A stretch of 64,000 nucleotides of DNA, from assembly GCF_011395035.1 (NCBI RefSeq), contig NZ_CP024768.1, positions 344,586 to 408,585 on the forward strand. Direction: 5' to 3'. The notes below the pieces were generated by a model. That model worked only from the letters and a program-made list of their open reading frames with translations. It made no database searches and had not been told where the DNA came from. Positions 32,607-41,447 of this stretch are shown here, one piece after another. How positions within the stretch are numbered: the stretch's first letter is position 1; every line of letters begins with the position of its first letter. This stretch comes from Pantoea cypripedii (GTDB lineage Bacteria > Pseudomonadota > Gammaproteobacteria > Enterobacterales > Enterobacteriaceae). The translations under genes were made by a program, and so were the position numbers.

Positions 32607-33704
32607 TCACCGCATCCGCAAGCCCTGCTCATCAAACAACAAGCACCCCCCAGCTTCCAGCTGGTAACGAACGGGTTCACCGAGTTGATGGTGATGGCTC
32701 GCCACATTCCGCTCCTCAATCACCAGCAACCGCTCCTGACCCACATCCAGATAAAGATAATTGGTATGCCCCAGCATCTCACTGAACGACAGGGGTGCAC
32801 TAAAGCTCAGCGGTGCGCTGGCTGAGGTGGCTGGCTGGAAATGCTCAGGGCGCACGCCCAGCGTCACTTTCTGCCCTTCATGGCAGGCCGCGTCAATCTT
32901 CATGGTTAACCCATGAATGCCGAGGGAGGGCACGCGCAGCTGGACCTCGCCAGCAGCCATAGCGGCTACCTCGGCGGGTAAGAAATTCATCTTCGGCGAA
33001 CCAATAAATCCGGCGACAAACAGGTTATCCGGGTCGCGATACAACTCCAGCGGCGCACCGACCTGCTCAATACGGCCCTGACGTAGCACCACAATCCGAT
33101 CGGCCAGCGTCATCGCTTCCAGCTGGTCATGGGTGACGTAAATCATGGTGTTGCCCAGCGAGGCGTGCAGCCGGGCAATTTCGATACGCATCTGCAAACG
33201 CAGCTCGGCATCCAGGTTCGACAGGGGTTCATCAAACAGGAAAATACGCGGATGGCGAATGATGGCGCGGCCAATCGCCACGCGCTGCCGCTGCCCGCCC
33301 GACAAGGCACGCGGCAGGCGATCGAGCAGCTCGGTAAGGTGCAGGCGCGCTGCGGTCTGCGCGATCGCCTGTTCAATCTCGGCTTTCGGCTGCTTCATCA
33401 CCTCCAGCGGATAAGCAAGGTTGCCGCGCACCGTCATATTCGGGTAAAGCGCGTAGGACTGAAACACCATGGCGATACCGCGCTCGGTCGCAGGCTGGTG
33501 GGTCATATCCGCGCCTTCAATCAGCAGCTTGCCAGCACTGATCTCCTCCAGCCCGGCAATCATGCGCAGCAGCGTCGATTTTCCGCAGCCCGAGGGGCCA
33601 ACAAACACCACAAATTCACCGCTGTTGATGGTGAGATCGATACCGTGAATCACGTTCACTTGCTCGTAAGACTTCTTAACGCTTTGCAGATGCAGGCTGG
33701 TCAT
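32607..33704 (-). CDS. Carbohydrate ABC transporter ATPase, MalK/UgpC type
   Basis: This 365-residue ATPase has Walker A GPSGCGKST near 37-45, Q-loop VFQSYALYP, signature LSGGQRQRVAIGRA, Walker B RIFLFDEPLSNLD and the H-loop THDQLEAM, followed by a C-terminal TOBE/regulatory domain from about 235. This is the CUT1-type architecture serving sugar and polyol importers. A short internal duplication (SAPLSF-SAPLSF) lies near residue 305. It is the only such ATPase near the binding protein and permeases at 34845-37929, transcribed divergently from them, so it probably energises them. It lies 12 bases downstream of the GNAT gene, likely in one transcript. Confidence 0.9.
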   Translation of the reverse strand: MTSLHLQSVKKSYEQVNVIHGIDLTINSGEFVVFVGPSGCGKSTLLRMIAGLEEISAGKLLIEGADMTHQPATERGIAMVFQSYALYPNMTVRGNLAYPLEVMKQPKAEIEQAIAQTAARLHLTELLDRLPRALSGGQRQRVAIGRAIIRHPRIFLFDEPLSNLDAELRLQMRIEIARLHASLGNTMIYVTHDQLEAMTLADRIVVLRQGRIEQVGAPLELYRDPDNLFVAGFIGSPKMNFLPAEVAAMAAGEVQLRVPSLGIHGLTMKIDAACHEGQKVTLGVRPEHFQPATSASAPLSFSAPLSFSEMLGHTNYLYLDVGQERLLVIEERNVASHHHQLGEPVRYQLEAGGCLLFDEQGLRMR

Positions 33705-33716
33705 GCTGTGTCTCGC

Positions 33717-34316
33717 TTAAAGTGGCTGGCCCAGATAAATGGCGTTGCTGCGCACGATGGGCGTGAAACCAAGGCGCTGATAAAAACCGCAGACCTGCTC
33801 GTTTTGCAGGCTGACGCCGAGGTGCACGCCAGGCACGCCAGCCTGACGCAGCAGCGTCAGCAGTTGCTCGATCAGTTTGCGTCCCCAGCCCCCCTGCTGT
33901 GCGGCGGGCAGCAGATTAATATGCAGGTGCGCGGGCCACTGGCTCACCAACTGATCGGTGGCGGCGTCCGGCTGGAGGATGGCCTCCAGCACTTTGCTGT
34001 CGAGCGGGGCGCTGGCCGGGTAGTCGCGATATTGCGCCTGCAACAGCGGCCACCACTGCTGGTTCAACACCGCCTCGAATGCGCGGGTATCCGGTACCGC
34101 CACCGCATAGCCGACGACCTCTCCCTGCTGTTCCAGTACCAGCGCGAAATCAGGTACGAAACGGGCGTAGGGAATCACAAAGCGCAGGCCAGGCAGGGCG
34201 GGGTCAGAATAAAGCGCCGTCGCGTCTTTACCTGCGTTGGCGGTTTCTAAACAAATACGCGAGAGCGCGGGAAAATCTGCCTCGGTGGCGTGGCGAATAA
34301 CACCTTCAGCCGTCAT
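33717..34316 (-). CDS. GNAT-family acetyltransferase
   Basis: This 199-residue protein has a GNAT fold: an N-terminal IRHATEADFPALSRICLET, a central EVVGYAVAVPDT strand, the acetyl-CoA pyrophosphate loop AAQQGGWGRKLIEQLLTLL (a Q-x-x-G-x-G/A-type motif) and a C-terminal GFYQRLGFTPI. The substrate is unknown. It is upstream of the ABC ATPase on the same strand and may be cotranscribed, so modification of an imported sugar derivative is conceivable but unproven. Its 5' end faces the 528-base divergent promoter region. Confidence 0.8.
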   Translation of the reverse strand: MTAEGVIRHATEADFPALSRICLETANAGKDATALYSDPALPGLRFVIPYARFVPDFALVLEQQGEVVGYAVAVPDTRAFEAVLNQQWWPLLQAQYRDYPASAPLDSKVLEAILQPDAATDQLVSQWPAHLHINLLPAAQQGGWGRKLIEQLLTLLRQAGVPGVHLGVSLQNEQVCGFYQRLGFTPIVRSNAIYLGQPL

Positions 34317-34844
34317 GGTGGAGCCTCTGTGGTCAGGAGATGAACAGTTTTTACGGTAATGAAAGCGTACTTAGTTTTCAAGGTGTAATAATTGCGTCAT
34401 CCCGCAAAGTGAAGACTAAACATAACCACAGCGCATGACCATCAGTGCAACAAGGCCGCCATGGTGCGGTAGCAACCCCTTAATCCGCAGGCTTTTTAAC
34501 GTTTGTTCCGCGAGATCCCTGTATAACTATACGATTTTCATATGCTCTATCAGTAGGTTAATGCGCTTTATTATCGCCAGTTATTTATGCTGAGCTTAAC
34601 CAAAGACTGACCTGAAGCATCGGCTTTCTGCGTAATTAAGCAGCATTCCCTGCTGATCACCCCGCCTTTCTTCTCACTTTTTGCACTGCATCACAGAGCA
34701 AAAATTCCGCGCTTCACAGGTTTGACTTTCTTTTATGCATAAAGTAAGTATGGATAAGTGCGTTATTTCTGCTGAATCAACCTGCGGGAACTGCGGGTGT
34801 CGAGATGAAGGGATGCCAGTCATCTGTTGGAGAAACCGAGCATT
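34317..34844. other. Divergent promoter region of the GNAT-ATPase and ABC importer operons
   Basis: This 528-base region has no supported gene. A plausible sigma-70 promoter reading rightward is TTGACT at 34722-34727 and TAAGTA at 34745-34750 with 17-base spacing, about 95 bases before the binding-protein start. Small open frames here lack ribosome sites and family patterns. Confidence 0.4.
34722..34750 (+). promoter_or_regulatory. Candidate sigma-70 promoter for the ABC importer operon
   Basis: The -35 hexamer TTGACT and -10 hexamer TAAGTA are separated by 17 bases. The -10 is imperfect, so this is a by-eye suggestion only. Confidence 0.35.
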
Positions 34845-36185
34845 ATGTGTGATTCAACCGTACGTTCGCAGTACTTCCATAGCACGCTTCGCACCCTGTC
34901 TCGTCTGGTTTCGGCTGGGGTGCTGCTCGGCGCAGCGATGGCCTCGGCCCAGGCGGTGACCCTGAACGAGTGGGACATTTATACCTATCCGCAGCAGACG
35001 GCAGCAGTGGATGAAGCGATTAAAGTGTTCCAGCAACAGAATCCCGGCATTGTCATCCAGCGCTCTGTGCACTCCTTCGAAGATACCCGTATCCCGCTCA
35101 AACTGGCGCTGACGGCCGGTGATGGTCCGCAGATTGCTCAGGTTAACCAGGGCGGTGGCGATATGGGGTCGCTGGTGAAAGACAAGCTGCTGTGGCCGCT
35201 GGATGATTACGCCAAAACCTACGGCTGGACCACACGCTTCCCGGATTCGATCCTGAAACGCAACCGCTGGTCCGATAATCAGGACTTCGGCAGCGGCAAG
35301 CTGTATGGCGTCGCCAGCCTCGGTGAAATGGTCGGCCTGTATTACAACAAAGCGCTGCTGGATAAAGCCGGTATCGCGGTGCCGAAAACCCTCGCTGAGC
35401 TGGAACAGGCAATGGAAAAACTGAAAGCGCAGGGCACCCCGCCGATGATGCTGGGGCTACTGGACGGCAACATGGGCCAGCAACTGCTCAGCACCATTTG
35501 GGAAGCGCAGATCGAAAGCAGCGACCGTAAAAAACTGGATGACCTGATTTACGACGTGGGCGGCACCTTTAAAGATGGCAAGCTGGTGAAAGCCGGCAAC
35601 ATGATGAAAAGCTGGAACGATAAAGGCTACTTCTTCCCCGGATTCCAGGGGATTGGTCAGGATGATGCCGCGACCTTGTTCCAGAACGGTCAGGCCGCCT
35701 TCCTGGTGAGCGGCACCTGGTATCTGGGGCAGTTCAAAGACAACAAAGATATCCACTTTGCCGCGATGCCGATGGGCGCGGGTGTGCAGCACGCGCTGAT
35801 GGTGGGCGGGACTGACCTGGCGTTTTCCATCACCAGCACGGCGAAAACCAAAGAACAGCAGGATGCCGCCGCGAAGTTTATCGATTATATCGTGTCGGAT
35901 GAGATGGCGAACCGCTGGCTGAAAGTCGGCTTCCTGCCCGCCAGCGCCAGTAAAAACGCGCAAATCCCGGCAGATAACCCGCTGCTGGCCGAGGCTTATC
36001 AGGTCTGGATCGCGCTGAATGAGCATGATGGTCTCGGCCATTATGTGGACTGGGCCACACCAACCATGAACGCCGAGCTGAATCAGAACGTGCAGCTGCT
36101 GCTGGGCGGGCGGCAAACCGCCGACCAGATGGTCACCAACTTCGACAACAACTATCAACGTTACCTGAAAACCCTGAAGCACTGA
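34845..36185 (+). CDS. Carbohydrate ABC transporter substrate-binding protein
   Basis: This 446-residue periplasmic protein has a long signal peptide cut after SAQA (about residue 37) and then a cluster B (MalE/UgpB-like) binding fold: FQQQNPGIVIQRSVHSFEDT, LTAGDGPQIAQVNQGGGDMG, GLYYNKALLDKAGIAVPKTL and ALMVGGTDLAFSITSTAKTK. An ATG at 34845 is preferred; an in-frame TTG at 34827 is possible. It heads an operon with two permeases and a GH28-like enzyme. The ligand is probably a carbohydrate, possibly a short oligosaccharide given the glycosidase in the operon. Confidence 0.88.
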   Translation: MCDSTVRSQYFHSTLRTLSRLVSAGVLLGAAMASAQAVTLNEWDIYTYPQQTAAVDEAIKVFQQQNPGIVIQRSVHSFEDTRIPLKLALTAGDGPQIAQVNQGGGDMGSLVKDKLLWPLDDYAKTYGWTTRFPDSILKRNRWSDNQDFGSGKLYGVASLGEMVGLYYNKALLDKAGIAVPKTLAELEQAMEKLKAQGTPPMMLGLLDGNMGQQLLSTIWEAQIESSDRKKLDDLIYDVGGTFKDGKLVKAGNMMKSWNDKGYFFPGFQGIGQDDAATLFQNGQAAFLVSGTWYLGQFKDNKDIHFAAMPMGAGVQHALMVGGTDLAFSITSTAKTKEQQDAAAKFIDYIVSDEMANRWLKVGFLPASASKNAQIPADNPLLAEAYQVWIALNEHDGLGHYVDWATPTMNAELNQNVQLLLGGRQTADQMVTNFDNNYQRYLKTLKH

Positions 36186-36192
36186 TAAATCC

Positions 36193-36213
36193 GGCCCGGC
36201 ATGAGGCCGGGCC
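36193..36213. repeat. Stable hairpin between binding protein and permease genes
   Basis: GGCCCGGC (36193-36200) pairs with GCCGGGCC (36206-36213) across 5 bases. Its position, right after the binding-protein stop and before the permeases, is where binding-protein operons often carry a hairpin that keeps the first cistron more abundant. Confidence 0.55.
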
Positions 36214-36241
36214 GCTGACAGGTCCGCAAGCGAGTAAGGTT

Positions 36242-37114
36242 ATGCTGAACAAATCTGCCTGGCGCAATGCGCTCTATCTCCTGCCCGCGGTGCTGGTGTA
36301 CGCGGTCTTTCTGTTGCTGCCGCTGCTGGCGTCGCTGGGCATCAGTTTTACCGAGTGGGATGGCATCTCAATGCCGATTTTTACCGGCATCAGCAACTAT
36401 ATGCGTATGTTCAGTGACCCGGTGTTCTGGGTGGCGCTCGGCAACAACGCCTTGCTGATGTTGTTCTACACCTTGTTGCCGATTGGTGTTGGTTTGCTGC
36501 TGTGCAGCTTCCTGTACGAAACGCGCAACAACAAAGAGCGCAGCCTGCTGCGGATCTTCTTCTTCCTGCCTTACATCATGCCGATGGCGGTACTTGGCGT
36601 GGTGTGGCGCTGGTTGTACAACCCGGCGTTTGGTCCGATCGATCAGTTCCTGCGTGCCATTGGCCTGCCGCAGCTGGCGTTGTCATGGCTGGGGGATTTC
36701 ACCTGGGCGTTGCCTGCGGTTGGCCTGGTGGCGACCTGGTACTTCTTTGGTTTTTGCCTGGTGTTGTTTATGGCCGGATTGCAACGTATGGACCCTTCGC
36801 TGCTGGAAGCTGCCGATCTGGATGGCTCCTCACGGCGGCAAAAATTTATGCGCATCACGCTGCCGTCACTGCGCCCGGAGCTGCGTATCGCACTGCTGCT
36901 GACGGTGATCGCCAGCCTGAAAGCCTTCGACCTGGTCTACGTGATGACCCAGGGTGGGCCGGGCACCGCAACCATGGTGACCAATATCTTTATGTATAAG
37001 CAGGGTTTTGACCTGCACTACTTCGGTTATGCCTCGGCGGTGGCGGTGTTCAGTATGATGATTGTGTTGTTGATCAACGCGTTAATCCACTTTGCTATTC
37101 GGGAGCGTCACTGA
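36242..37114 (+). CDS. Carbohydrate ABC transporter permease, MalF type
   Basis: This 290-residue inner-membrane permease has six hydrophobic segments and the EAA loop that contacts the ATPase: LLEAADLDGSSRRQKFMRITLPSL split around residues 185-208. The first segment (NALYLLPAVLVYAVFLLLPLLASLG) and the phrase LTVIASLKAFDLVYVMTQGGP are typical of CUT1 permeases. Its last bases overlap the next permease start (ATGA-like coupling at 37114). Confidence 0.9.
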   Translation: MLNKSAWRNALYLLPAVLVYAVFLLLPLLASLGISFTEWDGISMPIFTGISNYMRMFSDPVFWVALGNNALLMLFYTLLPIGVGLLLCSFLYETRNNKERSLLRIFFFLPYIMPMAVLGVVWRWLYNPAFGPIDQFLRAIGLPQLALSWLGDFTWALPAVGLVATWYFFGFCLVLFMAGLQRMDPSLLEAADLDGSSRRQKFMRITLPSLRPELRIALLLTVIASLKAFDLVYVMTQGGPGTATMVTNIFMYKQGFDLHYFGYASAVAVFSMMIVLLINALIHFAIRERH

Positions 37115-37929
37115 TGCGTGGCACGCCAGTAGTTTCACGAGCGCTGATCTGGATGGTGGCGCTGATGACCATTATGCCGTTCCTGATGGCGCTGATGACC
37201 TCATTCAAAACCCAGATGGAGCTGTTCCAGGGCGTCTTTACCTTACCCGCGTCGCTCAACTTTAAAAACTACGTCACCGCCTGGCAGCAGGGCCATTTCA
37301 ACGTTTACTTTATGAACTCGGTGCTGGTGGTGATCCCGGTGGTGATTTGTAGCATCCTGCTCGGTATTCTGGCCGGTTTTGGTTTTGCCTGGCTAAAGAT
37401 CCCGGGCAAAAAAGTGGTAGCGGCGATGCTCGCGCTGGGCATGGTGCTGCCGACTGAAGCCTTTATTATCCCGCTGTATCACGAGCTGCGCTGGATGGGG
37501 CTGACCAATACCTACCTGGCGCTGATTCTGCCGCAGATTGCGCTGTCGCTGCCGTTCACCACGCTGATGATCGCGACTGCACTGCAACAGGTGCCGCGCG
37601 AGCTGGTGGAAGCTTCGGTGATGGATGGCGCATCACGGCGCAAAATTCTGTGGGGCATTCTGGTGCCCGCCATCTGGCCGACGTTATCGACGCTGGCGCT
37701 GCTATTGTTTATCTGGACCTGGAACGAATTTCTGATCCCACTGATTCTGGTGAACAAAGATGAACTGCGTACCCTGCCAATCGGCATGATGTTTTTCCAG
37801 AACAAAAACACCATCGATATCCCGGTGCTGATGGCGGGGGCAATGATCGTCATTCTGCCGCTGGTGGCTGTGTTCCTGGTTTTTCAGCGTAAATTTATCA
37901 GTGGTGTGACCGAAGGCGCAGTGAAATAG
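37114..37929 (+). CDS. Carbohydrate ABC transporter permease, MalG type
   Basis: This 271-residue permease has six hydrophobic segments and an EAA loop LVEASVMDGASRRKILWGI followed by LVPAIWPTLSTL. The N-terminal MPFLMALMTSFKTQMELF and C-terminal ILPLVAVFLVFQRKFISGVT match the CUT1 MalG-like branch. It starts within the stop codon of the MalF-type permease, so translation is coupled, and it is followed 9 bases later by the GH28-like gene. Confidence 0.9.
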   Translation: MRGTPVVSRALIWMVALMTIMPFLMALMTSFKTQMELFQGVFTLPASLNFKNYVTAWQQGHFNVYFMNSVLVVIPVVICSILLGILAGFGFAWLKIPGKKVVAAMLALGMVLPTEAFIIPLYHELRWMGLTNTYLALILPQIALSLPFTTLMIATALQQVPRELVEASVMDGASRRKILWGILVPAIWPTLSTLALLLFIWTWNEFLIPLILVNKDELRTLPIGMMFFQNKNTIDIPVLMAGAMIVILPLVAVFLVFQRKFISGVTEGAVK

Positions 37930-37938
37930 GAGAACCTC

Positions 37939-39270
37939 ATGCAGCTTTCTCTGGCCGATTTTCATCCCGCCGCCGACGGGGAAACGCTCGATACCGCCTG
38001 CTTGCAACGTGCGCTGGATCAGCTGGCGCAGCAGGGTGGCGGTACGCTCACGGTGCCAGCCGGTCGTTACCGTCTGGGCAGCGTCACGCTGGGTTCAAAT
38101 CTCCATCTGCATCTGGCGGCGGGGGCAACGTTGCTGGCAAGTCAGCGGGTGGAAGATTATCAGCATTGTCTGGCGCAGAGCCAGGCGGAGCTGTCGCAGC
38201 ATGTGCTGCTGTATGCAGTCGGCCAGCGCAATATCACCCTTAGCGGTAAAGGGGTGATCGATGGGGATGGTGAAGCCTGGTTTGCGGCAGAAAAGGATGA
38301 TCAGGGCTATCGGTTGCCGCGTCCGTTACGTCCGCGCATCATTGTGTTTGAAGATTGCCAGCAGGTGACGTTGCAGGAATTCAGCATCGTACAGGCACCG
38401 ATGTGGACCGTGCATCTGGTGAGCTGTCGCCATGTCCATATTGATCATCTGACCATCGATAACGCCATGACCATGCCAAATACCGATGCGCTGGATATCG
38501 ACAGCTGCGAAGCGGTGTTTGTCAGCAACAGTTACCTCAGCGCGGCGGATGATGCTATCTGTATCAAAACCACCGACAAACCGGCCCCTCTCAGGCGCGC
38601 AGCGCGTCAGATTATGATCAGCAACTGCCTGCTGCGCTCGTACAGCTGTGCGTTCAAAATCGGTACTGAAACCTTTGATGACGTGGAAGACGTCACCGTC
38701 ACCGGCTGTACCATTTTCGACTCCAATCGGGCGATTGGCCTGCTGTCGCGCGACGGTGGCTGTTTCCGCCGTCTGCATTTCAGCAACCTGACGCTGGCCT
38801 GCCACCATGCGCCGCCGTGCCACTGGGGCAAAGCCGATGCGTTGTTTGTTTCGGTTCGCGCGCGCGATCCGGCGATTGCACCCGGCCATATCGAACAGCT
38901 GCAATTCACCAACGTCAGTGGCGTGATGGAAGGGGCGATTAACCTGCATGCTGAAACGGCGGGACAGATTCGTGAAGTGATGATAAGCCAGGTGCAACTG
39001 CGTCAGGTGGTGGCGACCACGGCGGAGCAGGGGCATTACGATGTACGCCCGCCCTGCAATCCCGCATCACCCACCGGAATGGGGCTGGATAACGCCTATA
39101 AAATGGATAGCCTGACCGGGCTGGCCTATGGTGTGGCGGCCTACCCGCATGGCCTGCCGGGGGTGTTTGCCCGCGGCGTGGAGAACCTGCAACTGCACAA
39201 CGTTACCATTGTGCGCCCGCAGCCGTTGCCAGCAGGCTGGCATACGGCACCGTACGATATTGCGCGATAA
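37939..39270 (+). CDS. GH28-like (polygalacturonase-family) cytosolic glycosidase
   Basis: This 443-residue protein has the right-handed beta-helix pattern of glycoside hydrolase family 28. Two catalytic motifs are present in variant form: NTDALDID at 181-188 (canonical NTDG) and ADDAICIK at 203-210 with Asp204 and Asp205. The GHG histidine motif is replaced by SCAFKIGTE at 236-244, and the RIK motif by RAIG near 264. It has no signal peptide, so it acts in the cytosol on something the ABC system imports, such as a pectin-derived or other uronic-acid oligosaccharide. AGGAG precedes the ATG. Loss of the His motif makes its exact activity doubtful. Confidence 0.82.
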   Translation: MQLSLADFHPAADGETLDTACLQRALDQLAQQGGGTLTVPAGRYRLGSVTLGSNLHLHLAAGATLLASQRVEDYQHCLAQSQAELSQHVLLYAVGQRNITLSGKGVIDGDGEAWFAAEKDDQGYRLPRPLRPRIIVFEDCQQVTLQEFSIVQAPMWTVHLVSCRHVHIDHLTIDNAMTMPNTDALDIDSCEAVFVSNSYLSAADDAICIKTTDKPAPLRRAARQIMISNCLLRSYSCAFKIGTETFDDVEDVTVTGCTIFDSNRAIGLLSRDGGCFRRLHFSNLTLACHHAPPCHWGKADALFVSVRARDPAIAPGHIEQLQFTNVSGVMEGAINLHAETAGQIREVMISQVQLRQVVATTAEQGHYDVRPPCNPASPTGMGLDNAYKMDSLTGLAYGVAAYPHGLPGVFARGVENLQLHNVTIVRPQPLPAGWHTAPYDIAR

Positions 39271-39310
39271 ATCCCCCGATCCGTAGCGGCGCATCGGTTG
39301 CCAGAAAACC

Positions 39311-39372
39311 GCGCAATAAATTGCGCCGCTACAATTGATTGCAAGTACCTGTAGCGGCGCGATTTATCGCGC
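39311..39372. repeat. Diverging REP-like units
   Basis: A variant reverse unit with AATAAATT at its centre is at 39311-39332 and a standard forward unit at 39351-39372. A degenerate remnant (GTAGCGGCGC) lies at about 39283. They separate the convergent GH28-like and dehydrogenase genes. Confidence 0.85.
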
Positions 39373-39381
39373 GTTTTTTTA

Positions 39382-40452
39382 TTACAACGCCGCCGCGATA
39401 GCCGCCCCCAGCTCCTCAGTCGAAGCTTTGCCACCAAGGTCACGCGTCAGGCTGTTGCCCGCCGCCAGCGTGCGTTCGATGGCATCCAGCACCGCCGCAC
39501 CGGCTTCAGCAAAGCCGAGGTGTTCCAGCATCATCGCGCCACACCAGATCTGACCAATCGGGTTCGCCACGCCAAGCCCGGCAATATCCGGCGCGGAGCC
39601 GTGTACCGGTTCGAACAGGCTGGGGAATTTACCTTCCGGGTTGATATTGGCCGAGGGCGCAATGCCAATGGTGCCGGTACAGGCCGGGCCGAGATCCGAC
39701 AGGATATCGCCAAACAGGTTGCTGGCCACCACCACATCAAACCAGTCCGGATGCAGCACGAAGTTGGCGGTGAGAATATCAATATGATACTTATCGACCT
39801 TCACCTCCGGATAGCGGGTGGACATGGCTTCGACCCGGCTATCCCAGTACGGCATGGTGATGGCGATACCGTTAGATTTGGTGGCGGAGGTCAGGTGTTT
39901 TTTCGGCCGCTTCTGCGCCAGTTCATAGGCAAATTTCAGGATGCGATCGACACCGGTACGCGTCATCAACGTTTCCTGAATCACCACTTCACGCTCGGTG
40001 CCGGGGAACATGGTGCCGCCCACGCTGGAGTATTCCCCTTCGGTGTTTTCACGCACCACGTAGAAATCGATGTCGCCTGGCTGACGATTGGCCAGCGGCG
40101 CTTTGACACCCGGCATCAGACGTACCGGGCGCAGATTGACGTACTGGTCAAACTCCCGCCGGAACTGCAACAATGATCCCCACAGCGACACATGATCCGG
40201 CACCACCTCCGGCCAGCCTACGGCACCGAAGTAGATCGCGTCGAAGGTTTGCAGGGAAGCGAACCAGTCATCCGGCAGCATTTTGCCGTGCTGCTGCCAG
40301 TATTCGGCGCTGGCATAGTCAAACCACTGCCACTCCAGCGGGATATTGAATTTTTTCGCTGCCGCGTCCATCACGCGGATGCCTTCCGGCATCACTTCTT
40401 TACCAATGCCATCACCAGGGATGACGGCGATTTTAAATGTTTTGCCGCTCAT
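39382..40452 (-). CDS. Tartrate/D-malate dehydrogenase family protein
   Basis: This 356-residue cytosolic beta-decarboxylating dehydrogenase belongs to the isocitrate/isopropylmalate family: IPGDGIGKEVMPEGIRVM at the N-terminus, the substrate loop RPVRLMPGV, FYVVRENTEGEYSSVGG, and SNLFGDILSDLGPACTGTIG binding Mg and NAD. It resembles E. coli DmlA (YeaU), a D-malate dehydrogenase, and the TtuC tartrate dehydrogenases. The gene is divergent from a LysR regulator, as dmlA is from dmlR. Which of D-malate or tartrate is the main substrate is not resolved by sequence. Confidence 0.9.
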   Translation of the reverse strand: MSGKTFKIAVIPGDGIGKEVMPEGIRVMDAAAKKFNIPLEWQWFDYASAEYWQQHGKMLPDDWFASLQTFDAIYFGAVGWPEVVPDHVSLWGSLLQFRREFDQYVNLRPVRLMPGVKAPLANRQPGDIDFYVVRENTEGEYSSVGGTMFPGTEREVVIQETLMTRTGVDRILKFAYELAQKRPKKHLTSATKSNGIAITMPYWDSRVEAMSTRYPEVKVDKYHIDILTANFVLHPDWFDVVVASNLFGDILSDLGPACTGTIGIAPSANINPEGKFPSLFEPVHGSAPDIAGLGVANPIGQIWCGAMMLEHLGFAEAGAAVLDAIERTLAAGNSLTRDLGGKASTEELGAAIAAAL

Positions 40453-40537
40453 AGGGTCTCTCGCAGGTTGCTGTTGATGTTCTGCCCGCAGTATAACTTT
40501 GCATCATGGGGAAATAATTAGCCTGAACAGCAAGCCA

Positions 40538-41443
40538 ATGTTGAATAAAAGTAGAGAATCCCGCACCTCCACCGACGATCTGGCCTTTTTCGTGCGTATC
40601 GCCACTCTTGGCAGCCTGACGGCAGCAGCACGCGAGCTGGGGCTTTCATTACCGGCGGTAAGTAAACGGTTGAGCCAGCTGGAATTGCGTCTCGGGGTGC
40701 AGTTGCTGCGTCGCACTACGCGTCGGCTGGAGCTGACACCCGAGGGCAAACGTTACCTGGAAGGGGCCCGCCCGCTGCTGGATCAGCTGGCGGAGCTGGA
40801 GGAGTCGGTCAGCAGCCAGACCGCCGTGCTACGCGGTACGCTCAACATCAATGCCTCGTTTGGTTTTGGCCGTCGCCATGTTGCTCCGCTGGTGTCACGT
40901 TTTGCCGCACTGCACCCGGAGCTGTCACTCAGCCTGCAACTGAGCAGCCAGCCGCTCAGTTTCCTTGATGCGCATATCGATATTGATATTCGCGTCGGTG
41001 AACCGCCGGATGCACGGCTGATGGCGCGCAAGCTGCGTACCAACCCGCGCGTGCTGTGTTGCGCCCCGGCCTATGCCGAACGTTGTGGCCTGCCGGAGAG
41101 CATCGCGGCGCTGGCACAGCACAACTGCATTTTGCTGCGCCAGTACGAAAGCGATTTTGCCCTGTGGCGGCTGAGTAATGGCGAGCAGCAGTTAACGCAA
41201 AAGGTGCGCGGCACGCTGATCACCAATGACGGGGAGGTGGCGATGCAGCTGGCGCAGGATGGGCATGGCATTCTGCTGCGGTCATGGTGGGATGCGCAGC
41301 ACAGCATTCACCGTGGCAAGTTGCTGCATGTGCTGCCGGACTGGACGGCACCAGACGGCGATATCTTTGCCGTCTGGCAACCGCAGCGCCAGCTTCCGGC
41401 GCGTATCAGCGCCTTTGTCGAGTTTTTGCAGCAGGCGCTGTAA
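40538..41443 (+). CDS. LysR-family regulator next to the tartrate/malate dehydrogenase
   Basis: This 301-residue regulator has an HTH at about 15-72 (TLGSLTAAARELGLSLPAVSKRLSQLE) and an effector domain. It belongs to the CrgA/DmlR-like branch, in which RRTTRRLELTPEGKRYLEGA follows the HTH. The ATG at 40538 is used; upstream in-frame codons to a TTG at 40499 have no ribosome site. It is divergent from the dehydrogenase with an 85-base shared promoter, so it probably controls that gene in response to the acid substrate. It is convergent with the sugar porter 4 bases downstream. Confidence 0.85.
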   Translation: MLNKSRESRTSTDDLAFFVRIATLGSLTAAARELGLSLPAVSKRLSQLELRLGVQLLRRTTRRLELTPEGKRYLEGARPLLDQLAELEESVSSQTAVLRGTLNINASFGFGRRHVAPLVSRFAALHPELSLSLQLSSQPLSFLDAHIDIDIRVGEPPDARLMARKLRTNPRVLCCAPAYAERCGLPESIAALAQHNCILLRQYESDFALWRLSNGEQQLTQKVRGTLITNDGEVAMQLAQDGHGILLRSWWDAQHSIHRGKLLHVLPDWTAPDGDIFAVWQPQRQLPARISAFVEFLQQAL

Positions 41444-41447
41444 AAAT

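Noticed and set aside
33129..34250. 373-codon plus-strand open frame spanning two genes
   Set aside because: It lies opposite the ABC ATPase and GNAT genes, both well supported on the minus strand.
37939..39270. Classical secreted polygalacturonase
   Set aside because: There is no signal peptide and the GHG motif is missing, so a secreted pectinase role is not supported.
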